A stretch of DNA of 64,000 bases from Myxococcales bacterium (GTDB taxonomy: Bacteria; Myxococcota; Myxococcia; Myxococcales; Myxococcaceae). The position numbers were made by a program, and so were the translations under genes. Below are positions 26,359-34,963 of the stretch, piece by piece. The notes under the pieces are model-generated. The model ran no database searches. It had not been told where the DNA came from and saw nothing but the letters and a program-made list of their open reading frames with translations. Location: NCBI GenBank assembly GCA_020846875.1, contig JADLDB010000101.1:56799-120798 (forward strand). Reading direction: 5' to 3'. The stretch's first letter is position 1. Every line of letters starts with the position of its first letter.

Positions 26359-27279
26359 ATGCAGCAGCGGACGTTACGGAGGGCGGTCACCATTGAAGGG
26401 GTGGGGCTGCACAGCGGCGCGCGGGTGACGCTGCGGCTGTTGCCCTCGGCGCCGCACACCGGCCTCTTCTTCGTCCGGACCGATCTCCTGCGGCAGCCTG
26501 TCATTCCGGTGCACGCGCGGCACGTGACGGACACGTCGCTGGCCACCACGCTGGGCAAGGACGGCGTGAGGGTGGGCACGGTGGAGCACCTGCTGGCGGC
26601 GCTCCAGGGCCTGGGCCTCGACAACCTGCGCATGGAATTGGACGGGCCCGAGGTGCCGATCATGGACGGCAGCGCGGCCCCCTTCGCCCAGAAGATGCTG
26701 GAGGCGGGCCTGCGGCTGCAGGACGCGCCCCGCCAGTTCCTGGTGATCCGCCGGGCGGTGACGGTGACGGACGGCGACAAGTACGCCACGTTCTCGCCGG
26801 CGAGGCGGCTGCGCATTGACTGCACCATCGACTTCAAGCACCCGTTGATCAGCGATCAGCAGTTCACCCTGGAGTTCAACGAGCGGGCCTTCCAGCGGGA
26901 CGTGGCGCCGGCGCGGACCTTCGGCTTCCTGCGGGACGTGGACAAGCTGCGCTCGATGGGCCTGGCGCGGGGCGGCTCACTGGACAACGCCGTGGTGGTG
27001 GACGACTTCTCCATCTTGAACCCCGAAGGGCTGCGCTTCCCCGATGAGTTCGTCCGTCACAAGCTGCTGGACGCGCTGGGCGACGTGGCGCTGCTGGGCT
27101 TCCCGGTGATCGGCGCGCTGACGGCCTTCAAGACGGGCCACGCGCTCAACCAGAAGCTGGTGGCCCGGGTGCTGGCCGATCCGGCCAACTACCGGGTGGT
27201 CCGCGCCCGCCTCGACGCGCGCTCCGATGAGCTGGAGCTGCTCGAGTCCGAGGGCGTGCTGGCCCCCACCGCCGCCTGA
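26359..27279 (+). CDS. lpxC: UDP-3-O-acyl-N-acetylglucosamine deacetylase
   Basis: Zinc amidohydrolase that commits UDP-GlcNAc to lipid A synthesis; its presence shows an LPS-type outer membrane. The 306 residues match the family. Zinc ligands are H77 (TVEHLLAAL), H234 and D238 (VRHKLLDALGD), and the general base region ends with H261 (FKTGHALNQ). Other landmarks are QRTLRRAVTIEGVGLHSG at the N-terminus and DGSAAPFAQ. I chose the ATG at 26359 with GGAG 6-9 nt upstream; ATGs at 26344 and 26275 are in frame but extend past the usual N-terminus. The 210-nt leader holds several inverted repeats, so regulation at DNA or RNA level is likely. Confidence 0.95.
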   Translation: MQQRTLRRAVTIEGVGLHSGARVTLRLLPSAPHTGLFFVRTDLLRQPVIPVHARHVTDTSLATTLGKDGVRVGTVEHLLAALQGLGLDNLRMELDGPEVPIMDGSAAPFAQKMLEAGLRLQDAPRQFLVIRRAVTVTDGDKYATFSPARRLRIDCTIDFKHPLISDQQFTLEFNERAFQRDVAPARTFGFLRDVDKLRSMGLARGGSLDNAVVVDDFSILNPEGLRFPDEFVRHKLLDALGDVALLGFPVIGALTAFKTGHALNQKLVARVLADPANYRVVRARLDARSDELELLESEGVLAPTAA

Positions 27280-27396
27280 AAGTGCCCCTCAGCCGACGGA
27301 ATTCCGAGGCGGCCTCAGCCGGCTTGTCCCGTCCTTCTCGGGGGATGACTTGGCGTCGGGCCTCGTACGAGACTTGCTGCCCTCCTCGGCCCCGTC

Positions 27397-29538
27397 ATGC
27401 GCGCCTGGCTCACCACCCTCTGTGCCTGCGGCCTTCTGGCCTGCGCCCAGGACGCGCTCCGGGCGGTGGAGGGCGAGGTGCGGGTGGAGCCGAAGCAGGT
27501 GGACTTCGGCCGGGTGATCCTCGGCCAGAGCGCCGAGGCCGCCCTCGAGGTGACGAACCTGAGCCGCGGCGAGCTGGAGGTGTCCATCACCCTGTCGGGC
27601 CGTGGCTTCGAGCTGGTCGATCCGCCGGCGCGGCTCCCGGTGGGGAACCGGGAGGTGCTTGTCCGCTTCAGGCCGGACGTGGAAGGCGCCTTCGACGGGA
27701 AGTGCACGGTGAGGCCGGCGGGCGTGGCGGCGATCGAGGTGCCGCTCTCGGGCGAAGGCGCGCCCATCCCCGAGTGCGTCGCCAGCCGGCCGTGTCACAC
27801 CAGCGCGTGGAGCGTGGCCCTGGGGCGGTGCGAGGAGGCGGTGGTGGCGGACGGAGCGCCCTGCGAGGCAGTCTGTCTGACAGACGGCATGTGCTCGGGC
27901 GGCCGGTGCGTCGGCTCGCCTCTGGACTGCCAGGACGGCGACGCGTGCACCGTCGACAGTTGCCACCCGGAGCGGGGCTGCGAGCACTCCGCGGCCCCCG
28001 CTTGTCCCGGAGCGGGGCCGTGCCAGGTCGGGGTGTGCGATCCATCCTCCGGCTGCGGGCTGGCTCCTGCGGCCGACGGGACGCCCTGCGGGCCGAGGCG
28101 CGACTGCGACGCGGCGGAGGTGTGCATCGGCGGGGCCTGTGCGCTGCGCGATCCTCCGGACGACTTCATCTGCGCCGACGAGAGCCCCTGCCAGGGCGAG
28201 GGTCGCTGCCTGGCCAACCAGTGCGTGCGACCGCCGGCGATCCCCCTGGCCCCGACCTGGCAGCGCGGCGAGTCCCAGCCCGACGGAGGGCCCGCCGAGG
28301 CCTGGAGCGATCTGCTGGTGGAGGCGGACGGCGGCATCACGCTGTCGAGCTACTTCATCTCCCAGCAACTGCTGGGCGCGACCTCTGCCAACCCCGTGTC
28401 GCTGCCGCAGGGCACCGCGCGGCGCTGCATCCACTGGCGGGGGATGCTGATCTGCGCCGACTACCCGCCCAGCGTGGCCGCGGGCGTGAGCGCAGTCGAC
28501 GAGGCCACCGGGACGATCGTCTGGACGTACTCCGGCATCTCCGCGGATCTCCCGGAGTACGCCGGCCCCACGGTGCAGGTCTTCCTGGCCCGGTTGATGG
28601 CGCTGTCCGAGCAGCACCTCGCCGCGCTCTTCGAGTCGCGCACTCTGAATCCCGACGGGACGGATCCGCGCTGCCGGCAGTTCGCGTTGGTGGTGCTGGA
28701 CGGGCAGGGGCGAAAGGTCGCCGCCCGGCGCGTGGACCACCCGTCCTTCTTCGTCTGCAACCACCCGCACCCGTACGGCGCGGCGGTGGACGTGGCGGGC
28801 AACGTGTACCTGGCCTTCACGCCCAGCGGGGAGGACAACCCGGCCACCGCGCTCGAGGACACGCTGTTGATGAGCTGGACCTCACTGCTGGTTCCTCGCT
28901 GGGCCCGGTCCAACCCGGCGCTCCCGGGGGGTGAGCTCGCGGTGGCGGGCGGCTGGCTCTTCCACGAGCACTCGGCGGCCTCCTTCTCCACCTCCACGGG
29001 GATGATCGCCGGCGCTCTGGCGGTGCCCTTCGCCCAGGGCGTCGCTACCCGCGACCTGTTGATCCCCGCGCCGGGCGCCTTCACCACCCGCCTCGAGGCC
29101 TTCGACGGCGCCAGCCTGTCCGCGAGGTGGCAGCGGCAGACCTCAGGCGTGCCCTGGTACTTCGGCGCACCGCTGGCGCTGGCGCGCCTCTCGACGGGGC
29201 GCGGGCCCAGGCCCGTGGTGCTCGCCTTCGACTTCGACGGCCGCGCCTACTCCCTGGCCGCGACCGACGTGGAGACGACCGCCGAGCTGTTCCGCTGCCC
29301 GCTGGAGCAGCCCGAGGCGCCGGCGGTGCTGAGCCCCGTCGAGGGCGGCCTGCTGGTGGCCTCGGATCCCCGCGCGCTGGCCGGGTCCAGCACCTGCGAG
29401 CGCTGCGATCCCCGCTACGCCCGGACGCGCCTCACCTTCCGCTACTTCCCGATGAACGGCCTGCTGCCCGGAGAAGGGCGCTGGCCCGTGCCAAACGGCG
29501 GGGTGGGGCACGATCACCGGGAAGATCCCGTGCCGTGA
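27397..29538 (+). CDS. Large multidomain lipoprotein (Ig-like, Cys-rich, beta-propeller-like)
   Basis: A 713-residue exported protein of unknown function. MRAWLTTLCACGLLAC is the lipoprotein signal (lipobox Cys16). Residues about 28-125 form an ASH/HYDIN or choice-of-anchor-D Ig-like domain (VEPKQVDFGRVILGQSAEAALEVTN). Residues about 125-285 are cysteine-rich repeats (CQDGDACTVDSCHPERGC; CQVGVCDPSSGC; CGPRRDCDAAEVCIGGAC) of the type found in myxobacterial surface proteins. The rest (about 290-690) is beta-rich with propeller-like blades and no catalytic motif. It ends 1 nt before the convergent tyrS stop. It is probably an outer-surface structural or adhesive protein; the role is inferred only from architecture. 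Confidence 0.75.
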   Translation: MRAWLTTLCACGLLACAQDALRAVEGEVRVEPKQVDFGRVILGQSAEAALEVTNLSRGELEVSITLSGRGFELVDPPARLPVGNREVLVRFRPDVEGAFDGKCTVRPAGVAAIEVPLSGEGAPIPECVASRPCHTSAWSVALGRCEEAVVADGAPCEAVCLTDGMCSGGRCVGSPLDCQDGDACTVDSCHPERGCEHSAAPACPGAGPCQVGVCDPSSGCGLAPAADGTPCGPRRDCDAAEVCIGGACALRDPPDDFICADESPCQGEGRCLANQCVRPPAIPLAPTWQRGESQPDGGPAEAWSDLLVEADGGITLSSYFISQQLLGATSANPVSLPQGTARRCIHWRGMLICADYPPSVAAGVSAVDEATGTIVWTYSGISADLPEYAGPTVQVFLARLMALSEQHLAALFESRTLNPDGTDPRCRQFALVVLDGQGRKVAARRVDHPSFFVCNHPHPYGAAVDVAGNVYLAFTPSGEDNPATALEDTLLMSWTSLLVPRWARSNPALPGGELAVAGGWLFHEHSAASFSTSTGMIAGALAVPFAQGVATRDLLIPAPGAFTTRLEAFDGASLSARWQRQTSGVPWYFGAPLALARLSTGRGPRPVVLAFDFDGRAYSLAATDVETTAELFRCPLEQPEAPAVLSPVEGGLLVASDPRALAGSSTCERCDPRYARTRLTFRYFPMNGLLPGEGRWPVPNGGVGHDHREDPVP

Positions 29539-29539
29539 C

Positions 29540-30844
29540 TCAGCCGACGAAGCGCACCAGGCAGTAGTCCTTCTTGCCCTTCTGGAGCAGCAGGTAGCGC
29601 CCGTTGATCAGCTTCTCCGCGGCGAAGGTGGCCTTCGGATCGCTCACCTTCTCCTTGTTGACGGACACGGCGTTGCCCTTGAGCAGCCGGTGCACCTCGC
29701 CCTTCGAGGGGAGAAAGTTGGACCTCTCGGTGAACAGGTCCACCACGCTGACGCCGGTGGACAGCGCCGCGCGCGGCACGTCGGCCACCGGGACGCCGGC
29801 GCCCTTGAAGACGGACTCGAAGCGCTCGTCGGTGAGCGCCTTCAACTGCTCGATGGTGCCCTTGCCGAACAGCACGTCGGTGGCGGCGAGCGCGACCTCC
29901 AGCTCGTCCTTCCCGTGCACCCGAGTGGTGATGTCCTTCGCCAGCGTCCTCTGCAGCGCGCGCTGCTCGGGGGCCTGGTCGTGCTCTGCCTCCAGGCCTT
30001 CGACGGTGGGGCGATCGAGCAGCGTGAAGATCCGCACGTACGTCTTTGCGTCCGCGTCCGAGGCGTTGAGCCAGAACTGGTAGAACTCGTAGGGGCTGGT
30101 GCGCGCGGGATCGAGCCACACGTTGCCCTTCTCCGTCTTGCCGAACTTGGTGCCGTCGGCCTTCTTGATCAGCGGAGTGGTGAGCGCGAAGGCCTCGCCG
30201 GCGTCCTTGCGGCGGATGAGCTCGGTGCCGGTGACGATGTTCCCCCACTGGTCGCTGCCGCCCATCTGCAGCTTCACGCCCTTGTGCTTCCACAGCCACC
30301 AGAAGTCGTAGCCCTGCACCAACTGGTAGCTGAACTCGGTGAAGCTCATGCCCTCGCGCTCGTCGCCGGCGAAGCGCTTCTTCACCGAGTCCTTCGCCAT
30401 CATGTAGTTGACGGTGATGTGCTTGCCGACGTCGCGGATGAAGTCGAGGAAGGACATCGACTTGAACCAGTCGTAGTTGTTGACGATCTCGGCCTGCGAG
30501 GGGCCGGCGGAGAAGTCGAGGAAGCGCTCCAACTGCCTTCGCTGGCCGGCGAGGTTCTTCTGCAGCGAGTCCAAAGACAGCAGGTTGCGCTCCTCCGACT
30601 TGCCCGAAGGATCGCCCACCATGCCCGTGGCTCCGCCGACCAGCGCCAGCGGCTTGTGCCCGGCGTGCTGGAAGTGGAGCAGCGTCATCACCTGCACCAG
30701 GTTGCCCACGCCCAGCGAGTCCGCGGTGGGATCGAAGCCGATGTAGCCGGTGACGCGCTCCTGCTCGAGCAGCTCCTTCGTTCCGGGCATCGAGTCGTGC
30801 AGCATTCGCCGCCAGGTGAGCTCTTCGAAGAAGGACGAAGCCAT
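29540..30844 (-). CDS. tyrS: Tyrosyl-tRNA synthetase
   Basis: Class I synthetase that charges tRNA-Tyr. The 434 residues cover the Rossmann catalytic domain, the anticodon-binding helical domain and a C-terminal S4-like domain ([20 protein letters not shown]). Landmarks: [36 protein letters not shown] and the KMSKS-type loop TKFGKTEKG. The HIGH motif is GVGN (residues 45-48), so its first His is Gly; the rest of the active site is normal. The start is the ATG at 30844. It is the only tyrS in the window. The gene is divergent from the DsbA-like gene. Confidence 0.95.
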   Translation of the reverse strand: MASSFFEELTWRRMLHDSMPGTKELLEQERVTGYIGFDPTADSLGVGNLVQVMTLLHFQHAGHKPLALVGGATGMVGDPSGKSEERNLLSLDSLQKNLAGQRRQLERFLDFSAGPSQAEIVNNYDWFKSMSFLDFIRDVGKHITVNYMMAKDSVKKRFAGDEREGMSFTEFSYQLVQGYDFWWLWKHKGVKLQMGGSDQWGNIVTGTELIRRKDAGEAFALTTPLIKKADGTKFGKTEKGNVWLDPARTSPYEFYQFWLNASDADAKTYVRIFTLLDRPTVEGLEAEHDQAPEQRALQRTLAKDITTRVHGKDELEVALAATDVLFGKGTIEQLKALTDERFESVFKGAGVPVADVPRAALSTGVSVVDLFTERSNFLPSKGEVHRLLKGNAVSVNKEKVSDPKATFAAEKLINGRYLLLQKGKKDYCLVRFVG

Positions 30845-30908
30845 GCGGGCCTCGCGTAAGGCGAAGCGCGCGGGAAAGCAACGCCTCGGAAGAACGGCGG
30901 GCCGGTGC

Positions 30909-30937
30909 TTGCGGAAGGGACGGCTGTGGCCTAAGCG
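30909..30937 (+). promoter_or_regulatory. Candidate promoter of the DsbA-like lipoprotein gene
   Basis: TTGCGG (30909-30914), a 17-nt gap and TAAGCG (30932-30937). The -10 ends 8 nt before the ATG at 30946, implying a very short leader; no good Shine-Dalgarno is present. Confidence 0.35.
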
Positions 30938-30945
30938 GGCGCCCC

Positions 30946-31998
30946 ATGACCAAGACCCTGAAGATCTCTGTCCTCGCGCTGTCGGCCGCTCTGGCCCTCG
31001 TCGGCTGCAAGCAGGACTCGTCGGGCAGCGGCGGCTCAGGCTCCGGCACCGCGGGCCTGTCGGCTGAGAACCCGGCGACGCCCGTCGCGAAGTACGGCGA
31101 CAAGACGATCACCCTGAAGGACGTCGACGCCACCATCTCGGCCCAGCTCAAGCAGATGGAGAAGCAGAAGCTGGAGCTGCGGCAGCGCGGCGCCGAGCAG
31201 ATGGCGGTGCAGGAGATGGTCAAGGCCGAGGCCGCCAAGGCCGGGCAGACCGACGAGCAGTGGCTCAAGGCCAACATTGACGGGAAGATCCCCGCGCCGG
31301 CCGAGGAAGAGATCTCGAAGGTCTTCAGCGAGAACCAGGCCCGGATGCCTCCCGGCGCGACCATCGAGTCGATGCGCGAGCAGATCGTCGGCTTCCTGCA
31401 GCAGGACGCCAAGCGCGACGCGGCGATGAAGCTGTTCGACGAGCTGAAGGCGAAGAACAAGTACCAGTTGCTCCTCGAGGAGCCCCGGGTGGTGGTCGAG
31501 GCCAAGGGCCCGGCCCGCGGTCCCGAAGGCGCCAAGGTGACGATCGTCGAGTTCAGCGACTTCGAGTGCCCCTTCTGCAGCAAGGCGGAGGACTCGGTGA
31601 ACCAGGTGATGGAGCAGTACGCCGGCAAGGTGCGCCTGGTGTTCCGCCACTTCCCGCTGTCCTTCCACCCGCACGCCGCCAAGGCCGCCGAGGCGTCCGC
31701 CTGCGCCGACGAGCAGGGCAAGTTCTGGGAGATGCACAAGGTGCTCTTCGCCAACCAGCAGAAGCTGGGCGTGGAGGATCTGAAGGCGCACGCCGCCACC
31801 GCGGGCCTCGACGCGGCCAAGTTCGCGGCCTGCCTGGACGGCGCCGCCAAGAAGGCGCTGGTCGAAGCGGATCAGAAGGCAGGCACCGAGGCGGGCGTCA
31901 GCGGCACGCCGGCCTTCTTCATCAACGGCAAGATGCTGTCGGGCGCGCTGCCGGTGACCGAGTTCAAGAAGATCATCGACGCCGAGCTGGCGAAGTGA
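30946..31998 (+). CDS. DsbA-family thiol-disulfide lipoprotein
   Basis: A 350-residue envelope protein. The signal [21 protein letters not shown] gives a lipobox Cys at 21, followed by a Gly/Ser linker. Residues about 45-175 are a SurA/PrsA-like helical chaperone segment ([25 protein letters not shown]). From about 180 a thioredoxin-fold DsbA domain begins ([22 protein letters not shown]), with active-site CPFC (C208, C211) and a cis-proline in [12 protein letters not shown]. It probably oxidises or reshuffles disulfides of exported proteins, of which this window has several Cys-rich examples. Its stop overlaps the pyrF GTG start by GTGA, so the two are coupled despite unrelated roles. Confidence 0.88.
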   Translation: MTKTLKISVLALSAALALVGCKQDSSGSGGSGSGTAGLSAENPATPVAKYGDKTITLKDVDATISAQLKQMEKQKLELRQRGAEQMAVQEMVKAEAAKAGQTDEQWLKANIDGKIPAPAEEEISKVFSENQARMPPGATIESMREQIVGFLQQDAKRDAAMKLFDELKAKNKYQLLLEEPRVVVEAKGPARGPEGAKVTIVEFSDFECPFCSKAEDSVNQVMEQYAGKVRLVFRHFPLSFHPHAAKAAEASACADEQGKFWEMHKVLFANQQKLGVEDLKAHAATAGLDAAKFAACLDGAAKKALVEADQKAGTEAGVSGTPAFFINGKMLSGALPVTEFKKIIDAELAK

Positions 31999-32762
31999 CC
32001 AACCCGCCCTCTCCCCCTGGGGAGAGGCGTGATCGCCTCGCGCTCGCTGCGGATCTGCCCCTCCCCGACGCGCTGGCCCTCTACGAGAAGGTCGCGCCGC
32101 ACGTCGGCGTGGCCAAGGTGGGCCTGTCGCTCTTCGTCGAGCACGGCCCGAAGGCGGTGGAGCCCTTCCTCGCGAAGGGCGCCCGAGTCTTCCTCGATCT
32201 CAAGCTGCACGACATCCCCAACACGGTGGAGCTGGCGGCCGCGCGGGCCGGGGCGCTGGGCGTCTCCTTCCTGACCGTCCATGCGTCGGGTGGCCGGGCG
32301 ATGCTGGAGGGCGCCGTGCGGGGCGCGCGGGAAGGCGCGGCGAAGGCCGGGCACGCGGCGCCGGTGATCCTCGCGGTGACGGTGCTGACCTCGATGGACG
32401 ACGCTGCGCTGGCCGAGGTGGGCGTGCCGGCGAAGGCCGACGCGCAGGCGGAGCGGCTGGCGGCGCTGGCGAAGGCGGCGGGCGTGGGCGGGCTGGTGTG
32501 CTCGGCGAAGGAGGTCGCGCGCGTGCGGGCGGCGGTGGGCCCGGACCTGGTGCTGTGCACGCCGGGGATCCGGCCCGCCGGGGCTGCCGCGGGAGATCAG
32601 GCCCGGGTGGAGACGCCGGGCGCGGCGATTCGGGCGGGCGCGGATCTGCTGGTGGTGGGTCGGCCGATCTACGCCGCGGAGGATCCGGTGGCCGCGGCGC
32701 AGGCGATCCTCGGGGAGCTGGGGGGGGAGCCCCTCTCGCCCGATGGGGCGAGGGAGAACTAG
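31995..32762 (+). CDS. pyrF: Orotidine 5'-phosphate decarboxylase
   Basis: Makes UMP from OMP, the last step of de novo pyrimidine synthesis. The 255-residue TIM barrel carries the catalytic motif DLKLHDIPNT (D68, K70, D73). The phosphate-binding end is VVGRPIYAAEDPVAAA. The GTG start at 31995 overlaps the upstream stop. The first codons lie in a 20-nt GC palindrome, giving an unusual PSPPGERR N-terminus before the normal start of homology (RLALAADLP). A related palindrome encodes the last residues. The stop shares CTAG with the moaA stop on the other strand. Confidence 0.92.
   Translation: MTNPPSPPGERRDRLALAADLPLPDALALYEKVAPHVGVAKVGLSLFVEHGPKAVEPFLAKGARVFLDLKLHDIPNTVELAAARAGALGVSFLTVHASGGRAMLEGAVRGAREGAAKAGHAAPVILAVTVLTSMDDAALAEVGVPAKADAQAERLAALAKAAGVGGLVCSAKEVARVRAAVGPDLVLCTPGIRPAGAAAGDQARVETPGAAIRAGADLLVVGRPIYAAEDPVAAAQAILGELGGEPLSPDGAREN
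32008..32027. repeat. Palindromic element at the 5' end of pyrF
   Basis: CCTCTCCCC-CT-GGGGAGAGG: 9-bp arms, 2-nt centre. This is the form of the short GC-rich REP-like palindromes common between genes in such genomes, here inside a coding region. Confidence 0.5.
32735..32752. repeat. Palindromic element at the 3' end of pyrF
   Basis: CTCGCCC (32735-32741) pairs with GGGCGAG (32746-32752), inside a longer purine/pyrimidine-biased context resembling the 5' copy (CCCTCT...AGGGAGA). It may act as a bidirectional terminator between pyrF and moaA. Confidence 0.4.
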
Positions 32763-33787
32763 CCGCCGCGGGTGTGCATCTCGAGGTGGGGCTGCGCGCG
32801 CAGCTCGGACTGGGTGGCGAGGGGACCGCGGGCCTCGCGCAGGGCCAGGCGCTCCTCCGCGCCGCGATCGCTCCGCTTGCCCCAGGTGTCGAGCAGCAGC
32901 TGCTCCAGCGCCGCGGGCGAGTCCCCCCGGCGCAAGGCCCCCTTCAGGTCCAACCCCTTCGTCGCGTAGAGGCAGGTGAGCAGCTGGCCGTCCGCCGTCA
33001 GGCGCGCACGATCGCACGCCGCGCAGAAGGGCTGGGTGGTGGACGCGATGATCCCGAAGGCGCGCCCGTCGGGCAGCCGGAAGCGCTCGGCGGGCGCGCT
33101 GCCACGGCCGGGGAGCGCCTCCACCGGCCCCACCTTCACCGCCAGCCTGTCGAGGATCTCCTTGCGGGAGACGACCTGGCCCATCGACCAATGCGTGGCG
33201 CCGCCCACGTCCATGTACTCGATGAAGCGCAGCTCGGCGTCGTGCTCGGCGGCGAAGTCCAGCATCGTCACCACCTCGTCGTCGTTGACGCCGTGGATCA
33301 GCACCGTGTCCAGCTTCACCGGCAGGCCGACCCGCCGCGCCGCCGAGATCCCCGCCAGCACCTGCGCGTGCAGATCGCGCCGCGCCAGCTTGAGGAAGCG
33401 CGCTCTCGACTGCGTGTCCAGGCTCACCGTCACCCGGGTCAGGCCGGCCGCCTTCAGCTCGCCGCACAGCTCCTCCAGCAGGATCCCGTTGGTGGTCAGC
33501 GTCAGCTCGTCCAGCGGCTTGAGCGCCAGCATGCGGATCAACGCGGGCAGATCCTTGCGCACCAGCGGCTCGCCGCCGGTCAGCCGCACCTTTCGCACGC
33601 CCACGGCGATGAAGCGATCCACCAGGGCCGCGATCTCCTCGAAGCGCAGGATCTCGGGCGTGGGCAGCCAGGCGTAGGTGTCCTCCGGCATGCAGTAGCT
33701 GCAGCGCAGGTTGCAGCGATCGGTGACCGACAGCCTCAGGTTGCGGAGCGGGCGCCGCAGCGCGTCGATGGCGTCTCGTGTGCGCAC
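32759..33787 (-). CDS. moaA: GTP 3',8-cyclase (molybdenum cofactor synthesis)
   Basis: Radical-SAM enzyme that starts molybdopterin synthesis from GTP. The 342 residues have the N-terminal 4Fe-4S motif CNLRCSYC (C25, C29, C32), the GGEPL motif (RLTGGEPLVRKD) and the second cluster cysteines in FCAACDRARLTADGQLLTC. It ends in MHTRGG, close to the essential MoaA C-terminal double Gly. The start is a GTG at 33787, 1 nt after the stop of the HD-GYP regulator gene, so it is the last gene of that operon. Molybdoenzymes are not visible in the window. Confidence 0.95.
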   Translation of the reverse strand: MRTRDAIDALRRPLRNLRLSVTDRCNLRCSYCMPEDTYAWLPTPEILRFEEIAALVDRFIAVGVRKVRLTGGEPLVRKDLPALIRMLALKPLDELTLTTNGILLEELCGELKAAGLTRVTVSLDTQSRARFLKLARRDLHAQVLAGISAARRVGLPVKLDTVLIHGVNDDEVVTMLDFAAEHDAELRFIEYMDVGGATHWSMGQVVSRKEILDRLAVKVGPVEALPGRGSAPAERFRLPDGRAFGIIASTTQPFCAACDRARLTADGQLLTCLYATKGLDLKGALRRGDSPAALEQLLLDTWGKRSDRGAEERLALREARGPLATQSELRAQPHLEMHTRGG

Positions 33788-33788
33788 G

Positions 33789-34922
33789 TCACCTCGAGTC
33801 GACGGAGGGCCCCTGGCCGCCCGGAGCCTGCGCCTTCGCCTGCTCGGCCGCCTTCTTCCGGGCGACCATGTTCTCCTTGATCCGCACCAGGCCCGCCTCG
33901 CCGATGTCCAGGAAGGCCTTCACCACCTCGGGATCGAACTGGGTGCCCGTGCACCGGGAGATCTCTGCGATGGCGTTGGCGAAGCTGGTGCCCTTGCGGT
34001 ACGGACGATCGCTGGTCATCGCGTCAAGCGTGTCGGCCACCGCGAAGATCCGCGCGCCGATGTGGATGTCTTCCCGGCGCATCTTCCGCGGGTAGCCCTC
34101 GCCGTCGAAGCGCTCCTGGTGCGAGAGGACGATCTGCGCCGGGGTGCTCAGGAAGGGGATGGGGGCGATCATGTTGAACCCGATGTCCGGGTGCTTGCGC
34201 ATCTCGATCCACTCGTCGGGGGTCAGCTTGCCGGGCTTGAGCAGCACCGCGTCGGGCACGCCGATCTTCCCGATGTCGTGGAGCAGGGCGCCGCGGCCGA
34301 TCTCGTCCAGCTCCTGCCCCTTGATCGTCATGCGGGTGGCGATCGCCACGGTGTACTCGACGACCCGCTGGGAGTGATCGCTGGTCTCGTGCTCGCGCGC
34401 GTCCAGCGCCGACACCAGGGCCAGCAGCGTGTTCTGGTAGGTGGTGGAGACGTCCTTGAGCGCGTTGCGCAGCTCGGTGGTGCGATCCCGCACCTTGCGC
34501 TCCAGCTTCTTCTGGTAGCGCTTCTTGGCCAGCTCGACCCGCCGCTTGGCCAGGGCGCGCTCGATGGAGCGGATGAGATCGGTCAGCTTGGGCGGCTTGA
34601 GCAGGTAGTCGACGGCGCCGCGGCGCAGGCAGTCGACGGCCGACTCGGTGTCGCCGTACCCGGTGAGCATGATCACCGAGGTGTCGGGGTGCTGGTCGCG
34701 GAAGGCCTCCAACAGCCACAGCCCGTCCTTCCCGGGCATCTTCATGTCCGAGATGACCAGCGGGGTGTCGTCGCTCTTCGCCACGTCGAGCGCGGCCTCG
34801 GCGCCGCTGGCGGTGACGCAGTCGTAGCCCTCCTCGCGGAGGAGCACGGAGATGACGTCGCGCACCGACTCGTCGTCGTCGACGATCAGGATGCGGGGTG
34901 GGGGCGGGGGGATCGCTTCCAC
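33789..34922 (-). CDS. Response regulator with HD-GYP domain
   Basis: A 377-residue cytoplasmic signalling protein. The receiver domain is about residues 9-125 with phospho-acceptor D59 (LVISDMKMPGKDG) and conserved K in LLKPPK. A helical linker follows (about 125-175). The HD-GYP phosphodiesterase domain has HDIGKIGVPDAVLLKPG, HQERFDGEGYP and ADTLDAMTSDRPYR, so it should hydrolyse cyclic di-GMP or a related nucleotide. The last 30 residues are Ala/Lys-rich. I chose the GTG at 34922 because the receiver starts 10 residues later. No cognate kinase is adjacent. It lies between thiO (41-nt gap) and moaA (1-nt gap). Confidence 0.92.
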   Translation of the reverse strand: MEAIPPPPPRILIVDDDESVRDVISVLLREEGYDCVTASGAEAALDVAKSDDTPLVISDMKMPGKDGLWLLEAFRDQHPDTSVIMLTGYGDTESAVDCLRRGAVDYLLKPPKLTDLIRSIERALAKRRVELAKKRYQKKLERKVRDRTTELRNALKDVSTTYQNTLLALVSALDAREHETSDHSQRVVEYTVAIATRMTIKGQELDEIGRGALLHDIGKIGVPDAVLLKPGKLTPDEWIEMRKHPDIGFNMIAPIPFLSTPAQIVLSHQERFDGEGYPRKMRREDIHIGARIFAVADTLDAMTSDRPYRKGTSFANAIAEISRCTGTQFDPEVVKAFLDIGEAGLVRIKENMVARKKAAEQAKAQAPGGQGPSVDSR

Positions 34923-34963
34923 GGGGCTCTTGGTCCTAACGCACGCGGTGAGTTGCGGCCATC

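Noticed and set aside
34061..34137. Loss of a metal ligand in the HD-GYP domain (HQER instead of HHER)
   Set aside because: The HQERxDGxGYP form is a common functional variant, so it is not treated as degenerate.
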